Of a stretch of DNA of 49,382 bases, positions 7,903 through 16,420 are shown piece by piece. The position numbers were made by a program, and so were the translations under genes. The notes beneath the pieces were generated by a model that made no database searches, was not told the DNA's origin, and saw only the letters and a list, made by a program, of their open reading frames with translations. Source of the DNA: Actinomycetota bacterium (GTDB taxonomy: Bacteria > Actinomycetota > Acidimicrobiia > Acidimicrobiales > Ilumatobacteraceae); assembly GCA_016213665.1 (NCBI GenBank), contig JACQZX010000049.1:1-49382 (forward strand), in the 5' to 3' direction. Within the stretch, counting starts at the first letter, position 1. Each line of letters starts with the position of its first letter.

Positions 7903-9029
7903 TGCCCGCGACGTCTCACGAGGCACACGAGGTGATGGTCAATCTGCTGTGGTGCGTACCCGGAAAGGTTGGGGGATCTGAGGAGTATCTCGTTCGGCAA
8001 CTACTCGGTCTCGCCGAACAACCCGAGCAACCCGGACGGCGCTGGAATGCAACAGCCTTCGTCGCTCGCGGACTCGCCGCCGCGCACCCCGAGCTTTCCC
8101 CGGCGGTGCGCATGGTCGAGCCGACGTTCCACAGTCGCAGTCGCGCTCGGCGGATCATCGGCGAAGCAACGTGGTTGCGCAGGGCATGCGTCGACGCATC
8201 GCTCGTCCACCACGGTGGCGGAACCGCACCGCTGCGCGCTCGCCGACCTTATGTGCTCACTGTGCACGATCTGCAGTTCCGCACCTACCCGCAGTACTTC
8301 TCCAGGTTGAAGCGCGCCTACCTCAGCTCGGCTATCCCGCGGTCGGTGCACGGTGCCGCGATCGTCACTGTGCCCAGCGAATATGTGCGCGAGTGCGTGA
8401 TCAAGGCGTACAACGCCGAGCCGGCGAAGGTGATGCTGGTGCCGCACGGCATCGAGCCGGCGCTCTCCGCCGATGTCACCCCCGAAAGTGAACTGCGCGA
8501 GCTCTACCAACTGGGTGAAGGGCCGATCGTGGTCTACCCGGCGGTTACGCACCCACACAAGAATCATCGCTTCCTTCTCACCTTGCTCGCACAACGGTGG
8601 ACAGAACCCGATCTGCGCCTTGTCCTCATCGGTGGTGTCGGAAGTGCAGAGCACGTCGTCGCCTCGGCAGACGATCGTCGCGTCCTTCGGTTGGGGCGGG
8701 TATCGGCCGGCCACCGCAACGGTCTGATCGCGATGGCCGATGCGATGGTTTTCCCCAGCGAATACGAAGGCTTCGGCGCGCCCCTCATCGAAGCGATGAC
8801 GCTCGGCTCTCCCGTCATCTGCAGCGATGCAACCTGCATGCCAGAAGTCGTCGGTGGGGCTGGCCTTGTGCTCCCTTTGCAGCTCGACGCCTGGGCCGGC
8901 GCTCTCGACGAAGCTCGGACTCGGCGCGTGCAGCTGGTTGCCGCCGGCCGGCGGCGTGCGCTTGCGTTCTCGTCGTTCGCCAGCGGGGCAGCGCTCGCCG
9001 CCGCCTACTCCAAGGCGGTTGCACAATGA
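7902..9029 (+). CDS. GT4 family glycosyltransferase
   Basis: A 375-residue GT-B glycosyltransferase. The N-terminal KVGGSEEYLVRQLLGL is the acceptor-side glycine loop; YVLTVHDLQFRTYPQYFS is typical of mannosyl/rhamnosyl GT4 enzymes; the C-terminal half has VVYPAVTHPHKNHRFLL and the E-x7-E motif EYEGFGAPLIEAM followed by GSPVICSD. The ATG at 7902 overlaps the preceding stop by one base; an alternative ATG at 7935 lies just before the first beta-strand. Donor and acceptor are not predictable. It is the second of three overlapping glycosyltransferase genes. Confidence 0.87.
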   Translation: MPATSHEAHEVMVNLLWCVPGKVGGSEEYLVRQLLGLAEQPEQPGRRWNATAFVARGLAAAHPELSPAVRMVEPTFHSRSRARRIIGEATWLRRACVDASLVHHGGGTAPLRARRPYVLTVHDLQFRTYPQYFSRLKRAYLSSAIPRSVHGAAIVTVPSEYVRECVIKAYNAEPAKVMLVPHGIEPALSADVTPESELRELYQLGEGPIVVYPAVTHPHKNHRFLLTLLAQRWTEPDLRLVLIGGVGSAEHVVASADDRRVLRLGRVSAGHRNGLIAMADAMVFPSEYEGFGAPLIEAMTLGSPVICSDATCMPEVVGGAGLVLPLQLDAWAGALDEARTRRVQLVAAGRRRALAFSSFASGAALAAAYSKAVAQ

Positions 9030-10294
9030 GCGCTGCGCTAGTCGGCGAATCTCGATCCGATGGCGCCAAGCGACTTCGCATCGCTGTTCTCTGCCCGCAC
9101 TTCGCTCCCGACACTGCGCCAACGGGCGAGGTGATAACTCGCCTGGTGCACGAGTTGGCGGAGCTCGGCCACGAGTTGCATGTGGTCACGACCCTTCCGT
9201 GGTACCGCAATCATGCGATCGAGGCCGATTGGCGCGGCAGGTTCGTACGGAGGGAGACGACACCTTGGGGCTCGATTACGAGGGTCTATCCGTTCCCCGG
9301 AACCGATAGGCGAAATCTGCTGCGCCGCGCGGTGGGCTTTGTGGGCTTCAGCGCGCTTGCCGGTGCAGCATCGTTGCGTGGCGGTCGCGTCGACGCCGTG
9401 ATCGCGATGTCACCGCCTCTCACGCTGGGCCTCACCGGTTGGGGCACTCGTCTCGTTCGGCGCGGGCCGTTGGTGTTCAACATTCAAGACGTCTTCCCCG
9501 ATGCGGCCGTCGCTACCGGCGCGATCGAGAACAGAGTTGTCATCGCCGCCGCGCGGTGGCTAGAGCGGTTCAGTTATCACCGTTCGTCAGCGATCACGGT
9601 TCTATCCGAGGACCTCCGCGAGAACGTGGTCGCAAAGGTGAAGCAATCACACCGGGAACGAGTGCATGTAATCCCGAATTTCGTCGACACCGACTTGATT
9701 CGGCCTGGTGATCGCATGACGGAGTTGCGGCGCGAATTGGGCATCGGTCCCGAGCCGGTGGTGCTGTACGCCGGCAACGTCGGATTCTCACAGTCGCTGG
9801 CGATGGTGGTCAATGCTGCCTCCAGTTTTCCCGATGTCACGTTCCTGATCAACGGTGAGGGTGCCGCAAGAACATCACTGCAAGAACAAGCCGACGGTGC
9901 GCGCAATGTGGTGTTCGGCAACTACCAGCCGGCAAACCGGGTTGGCGAGGTTCTCGCCACCGGCGACATCCATCTAATTCCGCTGAAGTCCGGACTCGGG
10001 CGGGTGAGCGTTCCCTCCAAGACCTACTCCATCCTTGCCGCCGGTCGGCCGGTGCTCGCGGCGATCGATCGCGATACCGAGGTTCCCCGCATCCTTGCCG
10101 CCAGCGGTGCGGGTCTGGCTGTCGATCCGGACGATCCGTCGGCGTTCGTCGAGGGTCTTCGCGCGATGCTCGACGATCTGGCGGGCTGGTCACGCAGGGG
10201 CGCTTCCGGGCGCGAGTGGGTGCTGCAGGCGGCCTCGCCGCCGGCCGTTGCGCTCGCTTACGAGCAGTTGATCCGGTCACTGGGCCGCGCCTGA
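9026..10294 (+). CDS. WcaI/WbuB-like GT4 glycosyltransferase
   Basis: A 422-residue glycosyltransferase starting MSAALVGES, with IAVLCPHFAPDTAPTGEVITRLV as the first strand and loop, LVFNIQDVFPDAAVATGAI (the D.(Y/F)P pattern of WcaI/WbuB-like enzymes), VIPNFVDTDLIRP, and VVLYAGNVGFSQSL opening the donor domain. The C-terminal end has SKTYSILAAGRPVLAAID instead of the classic E-x7-E, as usual in this subgroup. WbuB-type enzymes add N-acetyl-fucosamine or related sugars to lipid-linked glycans, so a fucose-type donor is plausible but unproven. The ATG lies in an ATGA overlap with the previous stop. Confidence 0.85.
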   Translation: MSAALVGESRSDGAKRLRIAVLCPHFAPDTAPTGEVITRLVHELAELGHELHVVTTLPWYRNHAIEADWRGRFVRRETTPWGSITRVYPFPGTDRRNLLRRAVGFVGFSALAGAASLRGGRVDAVIAMSPPLTLGLTGWGTRLVRRGPLVFNIQDVFPDAAVATGAIENRVVIAAARWLERFSYHRSSAITVLSEDLRENVVAKVKQSHRERVHVIPNFVDTDLIRPGDRMTELRRELGIGPEPVVLYAGNVGFSQSLAMVVNAASSFPDVTFLINGEGAARTSLQEQADGARNVVFGNYQPANRVGEVLATGDIHLIPLKSGLGRVSVPSKTYSILAAGRPVLAAIDRDTEVPRILAASGAGLAVDPDDPSAFVEGLRAMLDDLAGWSRRGASGREWVLQAASPPAVALAYEQLIRSLGRA

Positions 10295-10332
10295 CCCTGC
10301 GAGCGCCGGCAGCTTTTGCACCGATGAGGCGC

Positions 10333-10338
10333 TAGCCT
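10333..10338 (+). promoter_or_regulatory. -10-like element TAGCCT
   Basis: TAGCCT is 9 nt before the GTG at 10348 in the 53-bp gap after the glycosyltransferase operon. The same hexamer at the same distance precedes the GTG at 18525. No Shine-Dalgarno or -35 is evident. Confidence 0.45.
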
Positions 10339-10347
10339 CGCACCCTC

Positions 10348-11169
10348 GTGGCTACCTCATCTTCCGCCAAGAAAGTCGCCAAGCTCGCTTCGCGCGGCAA
10401 GGGTAAGAAGGTCCGTTTCGCGAGCGGCACGACCTTCCCGACGGTCGTCGTAACCGTAGTGGTGGCCATGTTGTCGCTTATCACCTACGCAAAGGCCACC
10501 GTTCCCGGCGACGAGACCGGCCCGCCGCAGCCCGGCGACCTGTGGTCGATGGCATACGGCATCAGGATTTGCGACACGTATCTGCCCGACCTCGAAGGCA
10601 CTGCCGCCGAACTCGACCTGGATGCGTCCACTGGCGACGAAACCGCAGTCTTGGCCGGCACCGACGGCGACGGCATCATTCACTATCACCCGCAAGTCGG
10701 CGGGAACACCGGTCGTAAGGCGCGGCTCGGCGTCTTCCTCGATATCTACGGCATCAAGATCAGCGACAAGAAGCTGGAAGTACCGGCGGCGCTCGTGGGC
10801 GACGGCGAGCCCAATGTGTGGAATCTCGACGACGACAACATCTTCGACGGCACTCCTTGCGAGGGCGATTCGCCGGTGCTCACATTGCGTGTCTGGAACG
10901 ACTACACAACTGGAGCGTTCGAGGACAAGGTCACCGACTTCCGAAATCAGCGCTTCACGCGCAGCGGGATGATCTTCGTCGTCGCGGTGGTGCCCAAGAG
11001 CGACGATCCTGACATTCCGAAACCGTCGCACTTCTGTCAGCTCGAAGATCTTGGCGTTGTCGGATCCGGTGACGGTTGCCGCACCGGCGGCAGCACCACC
11101 ACTGTCGACAGCACGACGACGACTGGCGTAACGACGACGACTGGCGTAACGACGACGACTGGCGGCTGA
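10348..11169 (+). CDS. Membrane-anchored protein of unknown function with Thr-rich tail
   Basis: A 273-residue protein I cannot place in a named family. Residues 1-27 are Lys/Arg-rich and presumably cytoplasmic; about 28-48 (TTFPTVVVTVVVAMLSLITYA) form one transmembrane segment; the rest is extracytoplasmic. The outer domain has YGIRICDTYLPDLEG, DGDGIIHYHP, RKARLGVFLDIYGIKISDKKL and a C-terminal region with Cys residues (DGTPCEGDSP, SHFCQLED). It ends in repeated TTTTG(V) units encoded by three 18-bp repeats. The stop overlaps the manC start (TGATG), so it is translationally coupled to a sugar-nucleotide gene, which suggests a role in glycan assembly or display. The start is a GTG. Confidence 0.75.
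   Translation: MATSSSAKKVAKLASRGKGKKVRFASGTTFPTVVVTVVVAMLSLITYAKATVPGDETGPPQPGDLWSMAYGIRICDTYLPDLEGTAAELDLDASTGDETAVLAGTDGDGIIHYHPQVGGNTGRKARLGVFLDIYGIKISDKKLEVPAALVGDGEPNVWNLDDDNIFDGTPCEGDSPVLTLRVWNDYTTGAFEDKVTDFRNQRFTRSGMIFVVAVVPKSDDPDIPKPSHFCQLEDLGVVGSGDGCRTGGSTTTVDSTTTTGVTTTTGVTTTTGG
11113..11166 (+). repeat. Three 18-bp tandem repeats in coding sequence
   Basis: Units at 11113-11130, 11131-11148 and 11149-11166 read acgacgacgactggcgta, with the last ending ggc. They encode TTTTGV, TTTTGV, TTTTGG at the extreme C-terminus of the unknown membrane-anchored protein, just before the coupled manC start. Confidence 0.85.
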
Positions 11170-12173
11170 TGCGCGCTGTCGTGCTCGTTGGCGGATTCGG
11201 CACTCGCTTGTTGCCGTTGACGCTGTCGATTCCAAAGCCAATGCTGCCGGTCGGTCACGTGCCGATCATCGAGCGATTGGTCGCCCAGCTCGGTCGCGGC
11301 GGGATCTCCGATGTGACGCTCGCACTGGGTTTCAAACCCGAGCCGTTCGTCGAGGCCTTTCCAAGCGGCGAGTGTGGCGGTGTCGCCTTGCATTACGCGG
11401 TCGAGCCGCAGCCGTTGGACACGGCAGGTGCGATCCGTTTCGCGGCGACCGCATCGGGAATCGATGAAACCTTCGTTGTCGTCAATGGTGATGTGCTCAC
11501 CGATCTCGACGTGGCACAGCTCGTCCGATTCCATCGCGACCGCGGTGCCGAGGCGACGCTGCACCTGATTGCAGTGCCCGATCCGTCGGCATTCGGTGTC
11601 GTGGCCCTAGACGGCGAGGATCGCGTTGAGCGCTTCGTGGAAAAGCCCGCGCCGGGCACGGCCCCGAGCAATCTCGTCAACGCAGGGACGTATGTATTGG
11701 AGCCATCAGTGTTGCGGCGAATCCCGGGCGACGAGAAGATCTCCATCGAGCGCGCCACTTTCCCGGCAATCGCCGACGGGCGCGGCTTGTTCGGACTGGC
11801 CACCGACGACTACTGGATCGACACCGGCCAGCCGGAGTTCTACCTGCAGGCCAACCTCGATGTCCTGGCCGGATTGCGGCGCAACGATCGGTGCCAAGCC
11901 GTGCACCCCGATGCCAATGTCGACGGCACGGCGACTATCGAGAATGCGCTAATTGGTCCCGGCGCTACCGTCGGCGCCGGCGCGGTGGTGCGGCGCACCG
12001 TCGTACTCTCGGGGGCCGCGATCGGCGAAGGCGCCGCCGTGACCGACTCGGTGATCATGGGTCAAGTCGGCCCGAACGCCTCCGTGCACGACTGCGTTAT
12101 CGGGGCCACCGGCGTGATTGGCTCCGGAGAGCACCTGCACCATCAGCGCCGGCCGCAGCCAGCCCCGAAATGA
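11169..12173 (+). CDS. manC: Mannose-1-phosphate guanylyltransferase-type nucleotidyltransferase
   Basis: A 334-residue sugar-nucleotide pyrophosphorylase. The signature VLVGGFGTRLLPLTLSIPKP opens the nucleotidyltransferase domain, with VVNGDVLTDLDV (metal-binding Asp), FVEKP and YWIDTGQPEFYLQAN in their expected order. Residues about 255-325 form left-handed beta-helix hexapeptide repeats (VDGTATIENALIGPGATVGAGAVV...). This architecture matches actinobacterial GDP-mannose pyrophosphorylases (ManB/RmlA2 of mycobacteria) better than RmlA, which lacks the beta-helix. With ManB and Gmd in the window, GTP plus mannose-1-P to GDP-mannose is the likely reaction; a different NDP-sugar cannot be excluded. 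It overlaps its neighbours on both sides (TGATG upstream, ATGA downstream). Confidence 0.82.
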   Translation: MRAVVLVGGFGTRLLPLTLSIPKPMLPVGHVPIIERLVAQLGRGGISDVTLALGFKPEPFVEAFPSGECGGVALHYAVEPQPLDTAGAIRFAATASGIDETFVVVNGDVLTDLDVAQLVRFHRDRGAEATLHLIAVPDPSAFGVVALDGEDRVERFVEKPAPGTAPSNLVNAGTYVLEPSVLRRIPGDEKISIERATFPAIADGRGLFGLATDDYWIDTGQPEFYLQANLDVLAGLRRNDRCQAVHPDANVDGTATIENALIGPGATVGAGAVVRRTVVLSGAAIGEGAAVTDSVIMGQVGPNASVHDCVIGATGVIGSGEHLHHQRRPQPAPK

Positions 12174-13117
12174 AAGTGGTCGTGGTGGGTGGAGCCGGGT
12201 TCATCGGCTCTCATCTCGCCGAACGACTGGTGGTCGAAGGGCACTCGGTCGACGTCGTCGACTCGCTCAGCTCGGGTTCACTCGCAAACCTCGCCACCGC
12301 CCGCACGATGGGCGGAGATCTGACGATCCATACGTTGGACGCGGCCACCGAGGGTTTCGAGACCTTGCTCGCCCGCCGTCGGCCCGATGTCATCTACCAC
12401 CTCTCTGTTCTGTCGCCACCGCTACCGTCGGCGGCGGGCGGACCGCCTGGCGCAACCGACCGCGGTCTGGCTATCGCCTCGCTGCAACAGACCATCACCG
12501 TGCTCGAAGCGGCGCGTGCGACAGGAACAACCAAGGTGGTGATGGCTCTCTCGGCGGTGGACCTCTACGGCGAGGTTGCGAGCAAACAGTTGCCCGTCAA
12601 GGAAAGCCAACCGTGGAGTCCGATCAGTGTCGCTGGCGTGATGTGGAGGGCGATCGCCGACTTGCTCGCCATCTACCGCGAACAACACGCGGTCGAGTTC
12701 ACCGCGCTCGCGGTCGCCAATGTGTACGGACCGCGCCAGCGCAGCGCCGCCGGGGTAGTTGCCGCCTTCGTCGCTGCCGCGCGTGAACGAACGGCACCCG
12801 TGATCTACGGCGATGGCCGCCACACGCGCGATTTCATCTACGTCGACGACGCCGTCGACGCTCTCGTGCGCGCGGCCACGAAGGGCAGTGGACTGGTGTT
12901 GAATGTCGGCACCGGAATTGCCACATCGATACTCGACCTGTGGACGCTGCTCGCCGACGCCAACGGCGAGCAATCGTCGGAGCCGAAATTCTCGCCTCAA
13001 CGACCATACGACGTGGCTCGTTCGGCACTGTCGCCGATGAGGGCGCGAATTCACCTTGGATGGTCGCCATGGACCCAACTTGCCGATGGGGTCGCCTCCG
13101 TGCTGGCCGAAAGTTGA
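12170..13117 (+). CDS. NAD-dependent epimerase/dehydratase-like protein lacking catalytic residues
   Basis: A 315-residue extended SDR protein. The cofactor site is intact: KVVVVGGAGFIGSHLAERL, and Asp at the end of strand 2 (VDVVDSL). NVYGPRQR and the DFIYVDDAVDALV helix are also typical of UDP/GDP-sugar epimerases. The catalytic YxxxK is missing: where relatives have P-Y-G-x-S-K, this protein reads SPISVAGVMW, so Tyr is Ile152 and Lys is Gly156. The Ser/Thr about 24 residues earlier appears to be Ala129 in SAVDLYG. It is therefore probably a pseudoenzyme that binds nucleotide and perhaps partners. It starts in an ATGA overlap with manC, so the two proteins are made together. Confidence 0.85.
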   Translation: MKVVVVGGAGFIGSHLAERLVVEGHSVDVVDSLSSGSLANLATARTMGGDLTIHTLDAATEGFETLLARRRPDVIYHLSVLSPPLPSAAGGPPGATDRGLAIASLQQTITVLEAARATGTTKVVMALSAVDLYGEVASKQLPVKESQPWSPISVAGVMWRAIADLLAIYREQHAVEFTALAVANVYGPRQRSAAGVVAAFVAAARERTAPVIYGDGRHTRDFIYVDDAVDALVRAATKGSGLVLNVGTGIATSILDLWTLLADANGEQSSEPKFSPQRPYDVARSALSPMRARIHLGWSPWTQLADGVASVLAES

Positions 13118-13140
13118 TCAGGACGACTGCAGTGGGATTG

Positions 13141-14157
13141 TCATTCCCGCCCGGCTGCGAGCACGCGGCGAGCTAGCTGCTGACCGATCTCGATGTCGCT
13201 CATCACGCTCGGGGTAACGATCGCCCGCATACCGGTCGCCTCGATGGCGGGTACCAACGCTTCATCGACAGGGTCGATCACCAACGTTGCCGCGATCGAT
13301 GCGTAGAGCCGGGCGACTCCGGCGGCCGACGGCTCGTGGCCGAGTTCCAGCATCATTCGATCGGCGGGACCCTTAAGGGCGACGCCGCCGACGATTGGCG
13401 AGATCGCGACCACGGAATCGCGGCGACGGCCGAGCAGCTTGTCGACCTCCGGGAGGGCCCGGATCGGCCCGATGGACACCAGCGGATTCGATGGAGCGAT
13501 TACGACAACCTCGCTGTCGATCAGCGCCGAACGCGCCGGACCGGTCAACTGCGCCTCGCTGGCGCCTTGGAACCGCAATCCGGCAACCGCGACTTGATGG
13601 TGACACTTCACGAAGTACTCCTGAAAGGGAACCTCGACGCCCTCGTCGCGCAGTGTCACCATCGTCGACACCGCTTCGTCGCTCATCGGCAGCAACCGCT
13701 GTTCGAGTCCCCAGGCTGCTGCGATTTCGGCAGTCACCTTCGTCAGCGATGCTCCTTCGGCGAGACGCGAAGTGCGGTACAGGTGAGTAGCGAGATCCTG
13801 ATCGCCGAGACTGAACCAGGTCGGGGCGGCGGCCGAACCGCTCGGCATCACCTTCGCGTAGCGATTCAACGCATCCATCGCCCGCCACGACTCGCCGCTC
13901 AGCCCCCAGCCACGGTCAAGATCGATCGCCGACGCCAACGTGTATGTGACCGTGTCGATGTCGGGCGAGATTGCCAAGCGATACAACGAGTTGTCGTCGC
14001 CCGTGTTGATCACGGCGGTGGTATCGGTTGCGTGGTGAACTCCGGCGAGGGCGCGCATGAATCGCGCCGCGCCGACACCGCCGCATAACACCGTTACCGA
14101 CCTGGTTGGCGATGCGGTTGGCGACGCGGTAGGCGAGTCGGTTGCAGGTCGGCTCAC
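13141..14157 (-). CDS. cofD: 2-phospho-L-lactate/PEP transferase of F420 biosynthesis
   Basis: A 338-residue CofD/FbiA enzyme. It joins the activated lactyl or phosphoenolpyruvyl group to Fo to give (dehydro)F420-0. Seen: VTVLCGGVGAARFMRAL at the core N-terminus, VINTGDDNSLYRLAISPDIDTVTYTLA, RGWGLSGESW, FSLGDQDLATHLYRT, and APSNPLVSIGPI for substrate and metal binding. The core is preceded by about 20 residues of (A/D)SPT repeats (three copies) not found in typical CofD. The GTG at 14157 overlaps the stop of the upstream glycosyltransferase (GTGA); a later GTG at 14091 is an alternative start just before LCGG. Its pathway partner cofE lies 28 kb away. Confidence 0.9.
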   Translation of the reverse strand: MSRPATDSPTASPTASPTRSVTVLCGGVGAARFMRALAGVHHATDTTAVINTGDDNSLYRLAISPDIDTVTYTLASAIDLDRGWGLSGESWRAMDALNRYAKVMPSGSAAAPTWFSLGDQDLATHLYRTSRLAEGASLTKVTAEIAAAWGLEQRLLPMSDEAVSTMVTLRDEGVEVPFQEYFVKCHHQVAVAGLRFQGASEAQLTGPARSALIDSEVVVIAPSNPLVSIGPIRALPEVDKLLGRRRDSVVAISPIVGGVALKGPADRMMLELGHEPSAAGVARLYASIAATLVIDPVDEALVPAIEATGMRAIVTPSVMSDIEIGQQLARRVLAAGRE

Positions 14158-15302
14158 AACGCTACGGCCTGCTCGCCGCGGTCGGGCTCACCGAGCGTCG
14201 GGTCGGCGCGGGCGAGTCGGCGGTAAACGTCGGCGAGTTGCTCGGCGCATTGCTCCCAGGTGAATTCGCGCCAGCGAGCGTCGCCCGCCGACACCAACCG
14301 TGCGCGGACGGTGGAGTCGGTGAGCGCGCAACGGAGGTTGGCCGCCAACGCACTGGCGTCGGCGGGCGGGCACATCAGAACGGCGTCACCGCCGATCTCA
14401 GGGATCGAACCGACGTTGCTGGCAACTATTGGAACCCCAGCTTGCATGGCATCGAGCAGCGGAAAGCCAAACCCTTCGTCGAGTGACGGATAGGCGAGCA
14501 CCTCGGCATTGTGCAGCAGCCAGGAACGAACCTGGTCGTCGACCCGGCCGGTGAACGACACCCGGTTGGATGCCGTCCCGAGCGCGTCAGTAGCGGCCTC
14601 GATGGCGGCGCGGTCGTCGCCGGCGGCACCAGCGAGCACGAGTCGTAGGTCGGGCATGTCACCGATCAGTCGGCCAAAGGCTTGCACGAGCGTCGGCAGG
14701 TTCTTGCGCCGCTCGAGGGTGCCCAGCGCCAGGATGAATGGGGCGCCATCGAGGTCGCCGATCGGCGCTCGCGTCGGCGGCTTCGGCAATGCCAGTGCGC
14801 CGAGGTGCACCGTCACCACCCGCGATCCAGGCAGCAATTCCCGAACGGCACGAGCCGTCGCATGGGAACTGGTGTGCACGACGGCGCCGGCGGCGACGGC
14901 ACGACGCAGCACGCGTCCGGTTCGCGCGACTGCCGGGCGTGCTTGGTCGGCGTGCCGCAGGAACCAGCAGTCGTATACCGAGACCAACCGTGGCACCGTT
15001 GTCGGCGGCACCACATAGTTGGTGCCGTGCATTACCGACATCTCCTTCATCCACTGCCCGCCCGGCCAGCGGTCGGCCGCCGGCCAACTGCCGACCGCCC
15101 ACAAACGGTGTGCCAGCGCTGCAGGTATCGGCAGTCGGTGCGTCGTCGCCTCGGTTCGGGAGCGGAATGACACGAGGTAATCGTGCAGCTGCACGTCGCC
15201 GCCGCGCAGCAGCGCATCGCGGATCGCCTCCACGGCGAACCCGATGCCGGTCTTGTCTCCATGAAGCGGACCGATGTCGAATCCCACGTTCAAGCCAACC
15301 AT
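14154..15302 (-). CDS. GT4 family glycosyltransferase
   Basis: A 382-residue GT-B enzyme: NVGFDIGPLHGDKTGIGFAV at the N-terminus, VSVYDCWFLRHADQA, FILALGTLERRKNLPTLVQAF opening the donor domain, and the E-x7-E region DEGFGFPLLDAMQAGVPIVA, where the second Glu is Asp. This is the common bacterial mannosyl/rhamnosyl transferase layout. It is divergent from gmd (107 bp away). TATGTT stands 8 nt before its ATG and no Shine-Dalgarno is seen. Its stop overlaps the cofD start, so it is translationally coupled to an F420 biosynthesis gene. Confidence 0.87.
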   Translation of the reverse strand: MVGLNVGFDIGPLHGDKTGIGFAVEAIRDALLRGGDVQLHDYLVSFRSRTEATTHRLPIPAALAHRLWAVGSWPAADRWPGGQWMKEMSVMHGTNYVVPPTTVPRLVSVYDCWFLRHADQARPAVARTGRVLRRAVAAGAVVHTSSHATARAVRELLPGSRVVTVHLGALALPKPPTRAPIGDLDGAPFILALGTLERRKNLPTLVQAFGRLIGDMPDLRLVLAGAAGDDRAAIEAATDALGTASNRVSFTGRVDDQVRSWLLHNAEVLAYPSLDEGFGFPLLDAMQAGVPIVASNVGSIPEIGGDAVLMCPPADASALAANLRCALTDSTVRARLVSAGDARWREFTWEQCAEQLADVYRRLARADPTLGEPDRGEQAVAL

Positions 15303-15310
15303 CTGCTGCC

Positions 15311-15316
15311 AACATA
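15311..15316 (-). promoter_or_regulatory. -10-like element TATGTT
   Basis: TATGTT on the reverse strand, 8 nt before the glycosyltransferase ATG at 15302. No -35 or Shine-Dalgarno is recognised. Confidence 0.35.
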
Positions 15317-15352
15317 GTGGTCTCGGTCATGGGACAACGTCCACTGCTGCCG

Positions 15353-15358
15353 TAGACT
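15353..15358 (+). promoter_or_regulatory. Candidate -10 TAGACT for gmd
   Basis: TAGACT lies 51 nt before the gmd ATG, with TGGGAC 17 nt upstream as a poor -35. Unlike most promoters in this window it would give a real 5' leader, and gmd does have a Shine-Dalgarno (AAGGA, 7 nt before the ATG). Confidence 0.35.
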
Positions 15359-15409
15359 TGGCGCTTCTACACGCTCTCACTCTGTTCTGAAGGAAGCCAA
15401 GGAACTGTT

Positions 15410-16393
15410 ATGCCCCGCGCGTTTATCACCGGAATCACCGGCCAGGACGGCCAGCATCTCGCCGAGTTCTTGCATGCCAAGGGCTACGAGGTGTTCGGCC
15501 TCGTCAAGGGGCAAAACAACCCACGCATGGTGCAGATGCGCGACGAGTTTCCCTACGTCGAGCCGGTGCCGGGTGACTTGGCCGATCTGCCTTCCTTGGT
15601 GAAGGCGCTCGAGTTCGCACAGCCCGACGAGGTGTACAACCTGGGCGCTATCTCCTTTGTCGCGGTGAGCTTCAATCAGGCGGAACTGACCGCCAACATC
15701 ACCGGCCTTGGAGTGTTGCGCATGCTCGAAGCCATTCGAATGGTCGGCGGCGCAAAGAACAACCCGATCCGTCTCTATCAGGCGAGCAGCAGCGAGATGT
15801 TCGGCAAGGTTCGCGAGACACCACAGACCGAGCTGACGCCTTTCCACCCACGTTCTCCGTACGGGTGCGCCAAGGTCTTCGGCCACGACATCGTCGTCAA
15901 CTACCGCGAGAGCTACGACCTGTTTGCCTGCAGTGGCATTCTGTTCAATCACGAAGGCCCGCGGCGGGGGCTCGAGTTCGTCACTCGTAAGGTCACCAAC
16001 TCTGTGGCGCGCATCAAGCTCGGGCTGCAGCAGGAGATTGTCCTCGGGAACCTCGACAGCAAGCGCGATTGGGGTTACGCGGGCGATTATGTCAAGGCGA
16101 TGTGGCTGATGTTGCAGCAGGATCAACCCGACGACTACGTGGTTGCCACGGGTCAGACCAACAGCATCGAGGACCTGGTTGCGCTCGCCTTCGCCGAAGT
16201 AGGTATCGAGAACTGGCGCGACTACGTGCGCCAAGACCCGAAGTTCTTCCGCCCGGCCGAAGTCGATCTGCTGATCGGCGACTCGTCGAAGGCACGCATT
16301 CAGCTCGGCTGGAAGCCCGAGGTCGACTTCGCCAGCTTGATCAAGATGATGGTCGCACACGACTTGCGCTTCGAAGGCGACAAGATTCGTTGA
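15410..16393 (+). CDS. gmd: GDP-mannose 4,6-dehydratase
   Basis: A 327-residue SDR enzyme making GDP-4-keto-6-deoxy-D-mannose, the substrate of Fcl. Seen: [27 protein letters not shown] (the GxTGQDG family signature), [24 protein letters not shown] with the catalytic Ser/Thr region, the catalytic Tyr/Lys in [21 protein letters not shown], and [21 protein letters not shown]. It is somewhat shorter than E. coli Gmd because the loop after strand 2 is short. The ATG has a Shine-Dalgarno (AAGGA). It is separated from fcl by nearly 9 kb, with other sugar genes between them. Confidence 0.93.
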   Translation: MPRAFITGITGQDGQHLAEFLHAKGYEVFGLVKGQNNPRMVQMRDEFPYVEPVPGDLADLPSLVKALEFAQPDEVYNLGAISFVAVSFNQAELTANITGLGVLRMLEAIRMVGGAKNNPIRLYQASSSEMFGKVRETPQTELTPFHPRSPYGCAKVFGHDIVVNYRESYDLFACSGILFNHEGPRRGLEFVTRKVTNSVARIKLGLQQEIVLGNLDSKRDWGYAGDYVKAMWLMLQQDQPDDYVVATGQTNSIEDLVALAFAEVGIENWRDYVRQDPKFFRPAEVDLLIGDSSKARIQLGWKPEVDFASLIKMMVAHDLRFEGDKIR

Positions 16394-16420
16394 GCTAGGC
16401 GTTCGTAGTCAGTTTGCGCA

